A stretch of DNA of 64,000 nucleotides from a bacterium (GTDB lineage Bacteria > Cyanobacteriota > Sericytochromatia > S15B-MN24 > UBA4093): contig JAGIBK010000001.1 of assembly GCA_017744355.1 (NCBI GenBank), positions 434,001-498,000 on the forward strand. The letters run 5' to 3'. Made by a program: the position numbers and the translations under genes. Under the pieces are notes generated by a model, which was not told the origin of the DNA, did no database searches, and saw only the letters and a list, made by a program, of their open reading frames with translations. This document shows, piece after piece, positions 31,383 to 38,393 of the stretch (position 1 is its first letter; each line of letters opens with the position of its first letter).

Positions 31383-32495
31383 ATGAACCCTCATCCCATC
31401 ACCCGCGCCCAGCTCGTTCCCCGGAACATCGAGCAGCTCGTGCCTTACAAGGCCGGTAAGCCGATCGAAGAGGTGCAGCGTGAGTACGGCCTCGAGCGGG
31501 TCTACAAGCTCGCCTCGAACGAGAACCCTCTCGGCTCCTCGCCCCTGGCCATCGAAGCCATCCGCGAGAGCCTCTCGCACCTGCACCTCTACCCGGACGC
31601 GGCGGGCTTCAGCCTGCGCACGGCCCTGGCCGAGAAGTACAAGGTGACCCCCGAGAACGTAATCCTGGGCGCCGGCTCGGAAGGCATCATGGCGACCATC
31701 GTGCGGACCTTCCTGCACGGCAACGAGGAGGTCCTGACCTCCGAGGGGACGTTCATCGGCTTCATGGTGCTCGCCAAGGCGCAGGGCGTGCCCATCGTGA
31801 CGACCCCGCTCAAGGACTACGCCTACGACCTGGATGCCATGCTCGCGGCCATCACGCCGTGGACCAAGCTGATCTACCTGGCCAACCCCAACAACCCGAC
31901 GGGCACCATCTTCACCCGCGAGGCCTTCGAGCGCTTCCTGGCGGCGGTGCCGCCCCACATCATCATCATCCTGGACGAGGCGTACTACGAGTACGTGGGC
32001 GATCGCTACGACTACCCCGACTCGATGCTCTACCGCGCGGACAACGTCATCACCCTGCGCACCTTCTCGAAGGCCTACGGCCTCGCGGGCATCCGCATCG
32101 GCTACGGCCTCGGCCACGAGAGCCTCATCTCGCAGCTCTCGAAGGTCAAGCTGCCCTTCGAGGCGGGTGCTCCCGCCCAGGCGGCAGGTGTTGCGGCGCT
32201 CGGCGACACGGAGTTCCTCGCCCGGACCCTCGAGAACAATCGCAAGGGTCTCGCCATGCTGCGTGAGGGCTTCGATCGCCTGGGCGTGAAGCACGTCCCG
32301 AGCGACACCAACTTCATCATGCTCGATCTCGGCACCGAGGCCGAGGTGATGCGGATCTACGAGACGCTGTTGACCCGTGGCATCATCGTGCGGCCCTTGA
32401 AGGGCTTCGGCCTGCCCCACTGCCTCCGGGTGAGCGTGGGCTTGCCCGAAGAGAACGAAGCCTTCCTGAAGGCCTTCGCCGAGGTCCTGGGATAG
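31383..32495 (+). CDS. hisC: Histidinol-phosphate aminotransferase
   Basis: PLP aminotransferase of histidine synthesis (imidazole acetol phosphate to histidinol phosphate); some relatives also act on aromatic amino acids. The 370-residue product has [13 protein letters not shown], the [11 protein letters not shown] block, DEAYYEYV with the PLP-contacting aspartate and tyrosine, [18 protein letters not shown] with the PLP lysine, and the C-terminal [14 protein letters not shown]. Divergent from kynA. No other his gene is near, so a role as a general aromatic aminotransferase next to tryptophan catabolism is a reasonable alternative. Confidence 0.93.
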   Translation: MNPHPITRAQLVPRNIEQLVPYKAGKPIEEVQREYGLERVYKLASNENPLGSSPLAIEAIRESLSHLHLYPDAAGFSLRTALAEKYKVTPENVILGAGSEGIMATIVRTFLHGNEEVLTSEGTFIGFMVLAKAQGVPIVTTPLKDYAYDLDAMLAAITPWTKLIYLANPNNPTGTIFTREAFERFLAAVPPHIIIILDEAYYEYVGDRYDYPDSMLYRADNVITLRTFSKAYGLAGIRIGYGLGHESLISQLSKVKLPFEAGAPAQAAGVAALGDTEFLARTLENNRKGLAMLREGFDRLGVKHVPSDTNFIMLDLGTEAEVMRIYETLLTRGIIVRPLKGFGLPHCLRVSVGLPEENEAFLKAFAEVLG

Positions 32496-32501
32496 AAACG
32501 A

Positions 32502-32529
32502 GGGGACGCGCATCGCGCGTCCCCTTTTT
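32502..32529 (+). terminator. Terminator after hisC
   Basis: A 10-bp stem (32502-32511 with 32515-32524), loop ATC, followed by TTTTT. Confidence 0.9.
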
Positions 32530-32532
32530 GAT

Positions 32533-33252
32533 TTAGCGGGCGAGGGTGAAGGGCACCCACTTGGTCTGGCCGTAGAAGCCGGCCCCACCGAAGGTGGTCC
32601 CTGCCTTGCGGAACTTGATCTGGTAGTAGTGCTTGCCGGTGGGGCGATCCGCGCCGGTCGGCGTGTTGGTCTCGCTGCCTTCCTTGCCGTTCCAGCTGAA
32701 GCTCGTGGTGTTCGCCCAGGCGGACGACCACTTCACGCTCTTGTTGGCGTCGGCGACCGCCACCTGGTACTCGGCGCCCGGCGCATGGGTGTTCGCGGCG
32801 AAGCCGAAGGTGCTGGTGCCGACCGTAAAGACCGCGTTCGGCGTGACGCTCGGCGAGAACGCCCATTGCACGTCGAAGTTGATGGTCGCAGGCGAGTCCT
32901 TGGCCTCCGAAACGTAGACGCCGACGGTGTTGACGGTCGCATCCGTCACCTCCTGGCCGCCGTCGTCGTAGAAGGCCTGGTATTTGCCGCTCGTGAGGCT
33001 GGTGTCGGTGAAGGCGTAGTTGCCCGAGGTGTCGGTCTTGGTGGTCTGGCTGAGCTTCTGGTAAGCCGAGCCGTCGAACTTCTTGAGGCCGATGGTCAGG
33101 TCCTGACCGGGGTTGCCTCCGCCGAAGGTGACGCGGCCGCTGACGATCTGCGAGCCGGGAGTCACGCTGGGAACACCGGTTGGGCAGCCTGCGAGCGTGC
33201 CGATGACGGCTGCGCCCGTGACGGCAATCCCAAGCTTTTGCTGAAGCTTCAT
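32533..33252 (-). CDS. Lipoprotein of a tandem paralogous pair (A)
   Basis: 239-residue lipoprotein: signal peptide ending LAGC (cysteine 23), a short linker, then a carboxypeptidase-regulatory-like beta-sandwich (residues 38-110: SGRVTFGGGNPGQDLTIGLK, TDTSGNYAFTDTSL, GKYQAFYDDGGQEV), and a C-terminal fibronectin-like part ending YYQIKFRKAGTTFGGAGFYGQTKWVPFTL. The neighbouring gene at 33392-34174 has the same plan and the same N- and C-terminal signatures, so the two arose by duplication. GAGGAGAG lies before the ATG. Likely a surface protein; no enzymatic motif. Confidence 0.75.
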   Translation of the reverse strand: MKLQQKLGIAVTGAAVIGTLAGCPTGVPSVTPGSQIVSGRVTFGGGNPGQDLTIGLKKFDGSAYQKLSQTTKTDTSGNYAFTDTSLTSGKYQAFYDDGGQEVTDATVNTVGVYVSEAKDSPATINFDVQWAFSPSVTPNAVFTVGTSTFGFAANTHAPGAEYQVAVADANKSVKWSSAWANTTSFSWNGKEGSETNTPTGADRPTGKHYYQIKFRKAGTTFGGAGFYGQTKWVPFTLAR

Positions 33253-33327
33253 CTCGCTCTCCTCATGGGGGTGGGCGAGTCCCTACGATAGGGGAAGCCA
33301 GAGAAAGAACATCGGGAAATTTGCAAG

Positions 33328-33364
33328 AAGAATCGGCCGCGCGATTGTCGCGCGGCCGATTCTT
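33328..33364 (-). terminator. Terminator between the paralogous lipoprotein genes
   Basis: A 17-bp perfect stem (33328-33344 with 33348-33364) and TTG loop, after the stop codon of the upstream paralogue. Confidence 0.85.
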
Positions 33365-33391
33365 GAAATTCCCTAGGAAGATGTGGGGTTG

Positions 33392-34174
33392 TTAGCTACC
33401 CACAACGACGGTGACGGGAATCGGCTTGGTCTGGCCGTAGTAGTTGAGCGCGCCGTTGCCGAAGCCGCCGTTCTTCTTGTAGTACTTGACGACGTAGTAG
33501 CGGGTACCCGCAGTCGAAGCGTTCTGGAAGGTCGCGGGGATGGTCAGCGACGCGGTTGCCGCTTCGTTGGGGGTCGACGAGACGATGGCGCCGCTACCGG
33601 TGTTCGCGGAGCTGAACACCGTCACCTGGTAGACGGTGTCGGTGGCGCTGACGCCGTTCTTCTTCTTGAAGCTGAAGCTGGTGGGGCTGCCCGCGGTCAC
33701 GTTGGTGTTGGGCATGGGGACGACGCCGCTGGTGAAGTCCCAGGCGAGCTCCATGTTCTGGGAAGGAACGGCCGTCTGAGTGCTGCTCACCTCGACGGGG
33801 TCCGAAACGGCGACGCCGGTCGTGTTGAACGAGGTCGAGGCGACCTTGCCCTCGTCGTCGTACCAGATCTGGTACTTGGCGTTGGGCAGATCCGAGAAGC
33901 TGAAGTTGCCCGCGGTGTCGGTCGAGGCCGTCGCGGTGTAGTTCGAAGCGGTCGAGGCACCCGTGAGCGCCTGCTTGAGCTTGACGGTCAGCACTTCGCC
34001 GGGGCTCGCGCCATCGTTGGCGAGGGCGAAGGTCAGGCGGCCGTTCAGCTTGCTGGCAGGATTGCCGGGGGTCGGGGTGACGGTCGGGGTCGGGGTGGTG
34101 GTGGGGCAGCCGGCGATCGCGGCGACGACGAGCGTGCCGGCGAAGGCCAGGGCCAGTTTCGACTGAAGCTTCAT
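33392..34174 (-). CDS. Lipoprotein of a tandem paralogous pair (B)
   Basis: 260-residue lipoprotein with signal peptide ending IAGC (cysteine 23), a Thr/Pro repeat linker (TTTPTPTVTPTPG), a carboxypeptidase-regulatory-like domain (LNGRLTFALANDGASPGEVL, DTAGNFSFSDLPNAKYQIWYDDEGKV) and a C-terminal module ending RYYVVKYYKKNGGFGNGALNYYGQTKPIPVTV. It parallels the adjacent 239-residue protein throughout, apart from the linker. AAGGAGAC precedes the ATG; a good promoter lies about 85 bp upstream. Probably surface-exposed, ligand unknown. Confidence 0.75.
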   Translation of the reverse strand: MKLQSKLALAFAGTLVVAAIAGCPTTTPTPTVTPTPGNPASKLNGRLTFALANDGASPGEVLTVKLKQALTGASTASNYTATASTDTAGNFSFSDLPNAKYQIWYDDEGKVASTSFNTTGVAVSDPVEVSSTQTAVPSQNMELAWDFTSGVVPMPNTNVTAGSPTSFSFKKKNGVSATDTVYQVTVFSSANTGSGAIVSSTPNEAATASLTIPATFQNASTAGTRYYVVKYYKKNGGFGNGALNYYGQTKPIPVTVVVGS

Positions 34175-34256
34175 ATGGGCGATGTCTCCTTGAATTTCGT
34201 GGACGATGTAAGCGTGTCTAGGCGATGTTTCCCAAATTTAATGATAGTTAGTCCTA

Positions 34257-34285
34257 ATTTTAGCCAATGCTCCCGAAAGCAGCAA
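34257..34285 (-). promoter_or_regulatory. Promoter of lipoprotein B
   Basis: On the minus strand TTGCTG (34280-34285), 17-bp spacer, TAAAAT (34257-34262) with TTGGC before it. Confidence 0.6.
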
Positions 34286-34365
34286 GCTTTGTGCTTCTGC
34301 TCAACGCTTGCGAATTGCTGAGAGGCGCGTGCTTACTGCATGACAGCCCCTTACTGGCAAGGTGT

Positions 34366-34373
34366 GCTATAAT
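34366..34373 (+). promoter_or_regulatory. Extended -10 promoter of the cyclodeaminase gene
   Basis: TG at 34365-34366, C, then a consensus TATAAT at 34368-34373; no -35 at the usual distance. Confidence 0.5.
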
Positions 34374-34414
34374 GACCGTTGCTTCGAGCGCGTCGTGCCC
34401 CGTACGTCGCGTGA

Positions 34415-35122
34415 TTGCAATCGAGAAACGCGAGCATCAGTCAGTTGGAACATCTGGAGAACCTGCCCTCATATCGCTACCCGGTCGAGGACCTGCTCAA
34501 GGAGCTCGCCGAGGTACCGCCCCCCGGCGCCTGTGGCGCTGCCTCGTGGCTTTGTGCCATCGCGGCGGCCCTGGTCGCCAAGGTGGCGCGCATGACCATC
34601 GGGCGCGAGGGGTTCGAACCGGTCGAAGAGGAGATGCGCCGCATCCTGTCGCGCGCAACCACCCTCGGCGACCAGAGCGAAGAGCTCATCGACCAGGATC
34701 CCACCGTGATGAACCGCGTGGCCTCGGCTGCGTCCTTGCCGCAGCACTCTCCCGAGGAGCAGGAGATCCGGCACAGCCTGGTCCAGAATGCGCTCAAGAG
34801 CGCGGCCCAGGTGCCCATGCTGATCGCTCAGAACGGCCAGGAGATCTTCAACCTGGCCGAGGCGGTCTTCCGCTACGGGGTGCCCACGGGCGCCACCGAG
34901 GCCATCCTCGCGGTCCGTACCGCCGTGGCCGCCATCGACGGGGCCCTGCTCGCGGGCCTCGCCAAGGCCGCCAAGATCGAGGATGCGGCCTTCACCGCCG
35001 AGCTGCGCGAGAAGGCGATCGCCATCCGATCCCAGGTCAAGGCCACCGAAACCGCCCTCATGGACCGCGCCATGACCAGGCACCTCCTGACCAGCGAGGG
35101 TCTCGGCGCCTCCAACGCCTAG
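34415..35122 (+). CDS. Cyclodeaminase/cyclohydrolase family protein (FTCD-C/FchA-like)
   Basis: Helical protein of the formiminotransferase-cyclodeaminase C-terminal family; members act on formimino- or methenyl-tetrahydrofolate. Up to 235 residues. The diagnostic N-terminal block is PPPGACGAASWLCAIAAALVAKVARMTIGR (residues 37-64, in place of the usual PGGGSVAA), and the C-terminal RAMTRHLL is typical of amphipathic helices in the family. No ATG lies before the conserved block; TTG at 34415 or 34445 is the probable start, neither with a clear ribosome site. No folate gene is adjacent, so the one-carbon role is by family only. Confidence 0.75.
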   Translation: MQSRNASISQLEHLENLPSYRYPVEDLLKELAEVPPPGACGAASWLCAIAAALVAKVARMTIGREGFEPVEEEMRRILSRATTLGDQSEELIDQDPTVMNRVASAASLPQHSPEEQEIRHSLVQNALKSAAQVPMLIAQNGQEIFNLAEAVFRYGVPTGATEAILAVRTAVAAIDGALLAGLAKAAKIEDAAFTAELREKAIAIRSQVKATETALMDRAMTRHLLTSEGLGASNA

Positions 35123-35140
35123 CGCCTGCGGCTTTCCAGT

Positions 35141-35635
35141 TTAAGACGGGCCGCCGAACTTCCCGAAATCGCTGGGCTTCACGTTCTCTAGGAACTTCTT
35201 GAACTGCTCGGCCTCATCCTCCTCTTCGCGCTCCTGGTTGATCGGGACCGCGCTGTCGGTCATGACCTTCTCGTCTACGAAGATGGGCGCGCCGAAGCGC
35301 AGGGCCATGGCGATCGCATCGCTCGGCCGCGCGTCGATCACCTCGGTGGTTCCGTTCATCTGCAGCTCGATCTCGGCGAAGTAGGTGTTGTTGCGCACCT
35401 CGGTGATGCGCACCTGCTTGATCGTGGCGGCGAAGGCCTGCAGGGTGTTGCGGAAGAGGTCGTGCGTCAGCGGGCGCTGGGTCTTGATGCCCTCGTGCGC
35501 GAGCAGGATGGCGTTGGCCTCGGGCTCGCCCACCCAGATGAGCAGGGCCCGTTGCTCGTCGTCGTCCTTGAGCACCACGATGGGAGACTTGGATTTCGGT
35601 TCGAGGATGACCCCCGAGAGCGTCATTTCCACCAT
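35141..35635 (-). CDS. Bifunctional nuclease (BFN, DUF151) family protein
   Basis: 164-residue protein of the BFN domain family (PF02577), described in plants as having DNase and RNase activity and common in cyanobacteria and actinobacteria. Motifs: PIVVLKDDDEQRALLIWVGEPEANAI at residues 18-45, RPLTHDLF, and RPSDAIAMALRFGAPIFVDEKV near residue 110. The C-terminal tail is acidic (EREEEDEAEQFKKFL), probably a UVR-like helix. The ATG at 35635 gives the usual MVEMTLSGV start. Confidence 0.88.
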   Translation of the reverse strand: MVEMTLSGVILEPKSKSPIVVLKDDDEQRALLIWVGEPEANAILLAHEGIKTQRPLTHDLFRNTLQAFAATIKQVRITEVRNNTYFAEIELQMNGTTEVIDARPSDAIAMALRFGAPIFVDEKVMTDSAVPINQEREEEDEAEQFKKFLENVKPSDFGKFGGPS

Positions 35636-35715
35636 GGGCGGCTCCTTCCTGCGATGGGACCCGGCCATGATACGAGCCGGGCCATGCACTGTAAAGCAGA
35701 CCGGCTCCCGCCGGG

Positions 35716-36891
35716 CTATCCCGCGCGCCCCGTCTGCTGAAGGGCCTGCGACAGCGTCGCCTGCCAGACGGTCTTGAGCGGCACGCCTTGTTTCTTGGCG
35801 GCCGAGACGCAGTCCTTGTACTCGGGCATGAGGTTGGTGATCGCGCCCATCTGGCGGGCCACCTTCACGCGGATGGGGCCGAAGTCCGTCTTGATGGACA
35901 TGATCTCGCGATCGAGCATCCGGCGCTCGGCCTGGTAGGTCCGCACCCCGATGCTCGGGGTCTCGGCGAAGATGATGTCGGTGATGGCTTCCTGCTTCTC
36001 GGGGGCGATCAGGGCCGTGAGCTTGATGCCCGAGCGACCTCGCTTCATCACGATGGGGGTCAGGAAGACGTCCAGCGCCCCGGCCTCGAAGAGCCGATCC
36101 ACCACGTATTCGTGGAACTGGGGGTTGGCGTCGTCGATGTTCGTCTCGACCACGCCGACGGTCTCGCGCTGCTCGGCTTCGACCGGCTCGGCGGCGCTGG
36201 TGAGCACCCGGCACATGGGGGCCTGCCGCCCGACGCCGACGCCCCAGCCCTGGCTCGCGAGCCGCATGGCGGGCATCTTCCCGAAGTCCCGGCAGAGGGT
36301 GCTGAGCATGGCAGCGGCGAGCGCGGTCAGTTGCTCGCCGGTTTCCCCGTTGTCGCAGATGGGGATGCCCGCGAGCAGCTCGACCACGACCGGCGCGGGA
36401 ACGGGCATCAGGCCCTGAGGAGTCTTGACCGTGCCGCTGCCCAGGGGCAAGGCGGAGCACGAGAGCTGGGTGAGGCTCAACTGGTCGAGCGAGAGGATGA
36501 AGGCGACGACGGTCGCGATCGCCGTCATGCTGCCCGCCTCGTGCAGGATGACCCGCTCGGGGGCCTGGTCCAGCATGCGGCCGTGCGCGAGCGCGAGGCG
36601 GTGGAACACGCGCAGCGCGCGCTCCTGGACGCTCGTGGCCAGGTTGCTCTTGAGGATGATGCCCGCGACCTCGCGCATCTCGCGCTTGATGGCGTCGTCC
36701 TTGACCTTGAGGGTCACCCGGGTGGCGGCGACGCCGCGATCGCGATCGCGGGTCACGGAAAGCGAGCAAGCGTCGGAGAGGCCCGCGAGATCCTCGCGCA
36801 GCCGCTCGGGGTCGGCCCCGGCGTCGAGCAGTGCGCCGAGCAGCATGGTCTCGTTGGCGCCTTGAAAGCAGTCGAAATAGGCCGTTCGCAT
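35716..36891 (-). CDS. LarC-like nickel-pincer cofactor protein (divergent)
   Basis: 391-residue protein of the LarC/DUF111 family; LarC inserts nickel into the pincer cofactor of lactate racemase using CTP. The overall plan is kept: FDCFQGANETMLLGALLDAG at the N-terminus, ALPLGSGTVKTPQGLMPVPAPVVVELL in the middle, and VVETNIDDANPQFHEYVVDRLFEAGALDVFLTPIVMKRGRSGIKL in the C-terminal domain. However, the acidic residues usual in the first domain (SGDM, and HEVGAVDSIVDIVG) appear as NETM and HEAGSMTAIATVVA. No larB or larE is near. It may therefore be a paralogue with an altered activity. Confidence 0.8.
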   Translation of the reverse strand: MRTAYFDCFQGANETMLLGALLDAGADPERLREDLAGLSDACSLSVTRDRDRGVAATRVTLKVKDDAIKREMREVAGIILKSNLATSVQERALRVFHRLALAHGRMLDQAPERVILHEAGSMTAIATVVAFILSLDQLSLTQLSCSALPLGSGTVKTPQGLMPVPAPVVVELLAGIPICDNGETGEQLTALAAAMLSTLCRDFGKMPAMRLASQGWGVGVGRQAPMCRVLTSAAEPVEAEQRETVGVVETNIDDANPQFHEYVVDRLFEAGALDVFLTPIVMKRGRSGIKLTALIAPEKQEAITDIIFAETPSIGVRTYQAERRMLDREIMSIKTDFGPIRVKVARQMGAITNLMPEYKDCVSAAKKQGVPLKTVWQATLSQALQQTGRAG

Positions 36892-37136
36892 GGGAAGCTC
36901 CAGGATCGGTGCGCTAGCTTCCTCTTGGATACCATAACGCTCCGAGTCGAGGCTGTGACGGATGCCCGCTCTAGCTCTCGAAGCGGCGCCTTTCATTCCG
37001 GAACAAGCGCAGGGCCGAGCTATTTTTGCCGAAAGATTGGGCCCCACGGTGCATGCCCTGCGCCCCTCACGGCGATACGGTGAGGCGGCGGAGCCGGAGG
37101 GTTCTGCACGCTTGTTTTCAGAGGAGGCCCACAGCC

Positions 37137-37556
37137 ATGAAAAGGCTCTCGGTCGTTGCGACGTTCATCTTGCTCGCAAGCGCCACCGGCTGCGCGCAGC
37201 AGACCCCTGGCGCTACTCCGGCCGTTTCACGTCCCGACGGGACCTCGGCTGCGAGCGTCATCTCCTATTACCGGACGCAACAAGGCGTCGCGAGAGAAGT
37301 CGTCGTCCGCAACTTGCAGTTCTTGCCGGCGACCATCGAGGTGCCGGTGGGCACTACGGTGACTTGGAACAATCAAGACACCGTGCCTCACAACGTCACG
37401 CACCCCCTGCCCGGGCAGAGCGCGACCATGGGAGCCTCTGCAGGCTCCCTGCCGGTCGGCGGCAGCTACTCGATCACCTTCAACTCACCCGGCGTGTTCG
37501 AGTACTACTGCAGCATCCACCCCTCCATGCGGGGCACGGTGCGCGTGGTGCGATGA
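37137..37556 (+). CDS. Cupredoxin (plastocyanin-like) lipoprotein
   Basis: 139-residue type 1 copper protein, exported and lipid-anchored: signal peptide ending ATGC (cysteine near 19), then the cupredoxin domain. Copper ligands are visible: histidine in VPHNVTHPLP near residue 84, and the C-terminal loop YYCSIHPSM supplying cysteine, histidine and methionine. Likely a periplasmic electron carrier or copper-handling protein. AGAGGAGG precedes the ATG. It is monocistronic, with a convergent gene 4 bp after its stop codon and no terminator visible between them. Confidence 0.9.
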   Translation: MKRLSVVATFILLASATGCAQQTPGATPAVSRPDGTSAASVISYYRTQQGVAREVVVRNLQFLPATIEVPVGTTVTWNNQDTVPHNVTHPLPGQSATMGASAGSLPVGGSYSITFNSPGVFEYYCSIHPSMRGTVRVVR

Positions 37557-37560
37557 GGGA

Positions 37561-37905
37561 TCAGCGCGCCTCTTTGGTACGCAAGAAGCGTTCGAAGATG
37601 AGATAGGCTCCGAAAAGAGCCCCACCCACCACGAGCAGCCCCACATCGCTCACGACGAGCGCAGGTACGGTGGGGACGAGCGCCAGGTGGTGGAGGATGA
37701 TCACCAGGCAGCGTAGCGAAAGCGCCCCCGAGGCGATCAAGAAGCAGGTGACGATCCCCGTCAAGAGCGCAGAGCCGAGGAGGCGCCTGATCCGTGTGGC
37801 GATGAGCCAACCCACGGTGAAGGCCGAAAAGGCCAGGAAGAAGGTGATGAGATTGAGCAGGAGGGCGGCGGAGCGCCAGCCCTCCATTTGGACGAATGTT
37901 TCCAC
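37561..37905 (-). CDS. Small membrane protein, unknown
   Basis: 114 residues with three hydrophobic segments (about residues 12-35, 43-66 and 75-103) and positively charged loops (RIRRLLG, ERFLRTKEAR). No recognised family. The GTG at 37905 coincides with the start predicted from the -10 at 37912-37917, so it may be leaderless; an internal ATG at 37887 is the alternative and lacks a ribosome site. Confidence 0.6.
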   Translation of the reverse strand: METFVQMEGWRSAALLLNLITFFLAFSAFTVGWLIATRIRRLLGSALLTGIVTCFLIASGALSLRCLVIILHHLALVPTVPALVVSDVGLLVVGGALFGAYLIFERFLRTKEAR

Positions 37906-37911
37906 GCCTTT

Positions 37912-37917
37912 ATTATA
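37912..37917 (-). promoter_or_regulatory. -10 element of the small membrane protein gene
   Basis: A consensus TATAAT on the minus strand. Seven bases downstream is the GTG start codon, so there is no room for a leader. The -35 region is weak (TCATAA). Confidence 0.45.
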
Positions 37918-37934
37918 GCGTATGAAGTCCTGAA

Positions 37935-38243
37935 TTATGAGGCTAGGCGCGTCAACGCATCCCGCAGCTCACCCTCGGCGCGCTCGTCCACGACCGCGAA
38001 CAACTGATCCCAGGGCTTCAACTGCGTGTCGCCTCGGGGATAGAGGACCGCGTCGTCCCGGATCAGCAGGACCAGCACGCAATTTCTGGGGAGCGCAAGC
38101 TCCGGCACGTGCTTTCCCGCTGCCTCGCTCATGGGCGAGAGCTTGATGCTCACCAGCTTCAGGCCGGTATGGCTCAGGGACTGAAGCGTGGCGAGATCCC
38201 GCGCCGTGAACGAATCTGTGAAGGGCGCCCATACTTCGTACAT
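37935..38243 (-). CDS. Stand-alone RCK_C (TrkA-C) domain protein
   Basis: 102-residue protein that is almost only a TrkA-C domain: LVSIKLSPMSEAAGKHVPELALPRNCVLVLLIRDDAVLYPRGDTQLKPWDQLFAVVDERAEGELRDAL. In other proteins this domain binds a regulatory ligand of potassium channels, KefG-type or KhtT-type antiporters. There is no transporter next to it except the small membrane protein 30 bp downstream on the same strand, with which it may be paired. AAAGGAG precedes the ATG. Confidence 0.8.
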   Translation of the reverse strand: MYEVWAPFTDSFTARDLATLQSLSHTGLKLVSIKLSPMSEAAGKHVPELALPRNCVLVLLIRDDAVLYPRGDTQLKPWDQLFAVVDERAEGELRDALTRLAS

Positions 38244-38340
38244 TGACCTGCTCCTTTCACGCTGGGGGTTCGATGCTTCGGAGTATGTCAAAGACAGATC
38301 AAGCGCTCATTCTCTACCGGTAAAGCGCTTGTTAAACGCG

Positions 38341-38376
38341 AAGACGCCGGCGAGCCGCAGGGCTCGCCGGCGTCTT
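38341..38376 (-). terminator. Terminator after icmF
   Basis: A 16-bp perfect stem with loop GCAG. On the minus strand it follows the icmF stop codon by 17 bases and ends with AAGACG/CGTCTT; the U-run is short. Confidence 0.75.
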
Positions 38377-38393
38377 GAGGCTCGGGATGGAGG

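Noticed and set aside
31258..31383. Longer kynA start upstream of 31257
   Set aside because: The added residues would lie over the kynA-hisC divergent promoters and do not match the family N-terminus.
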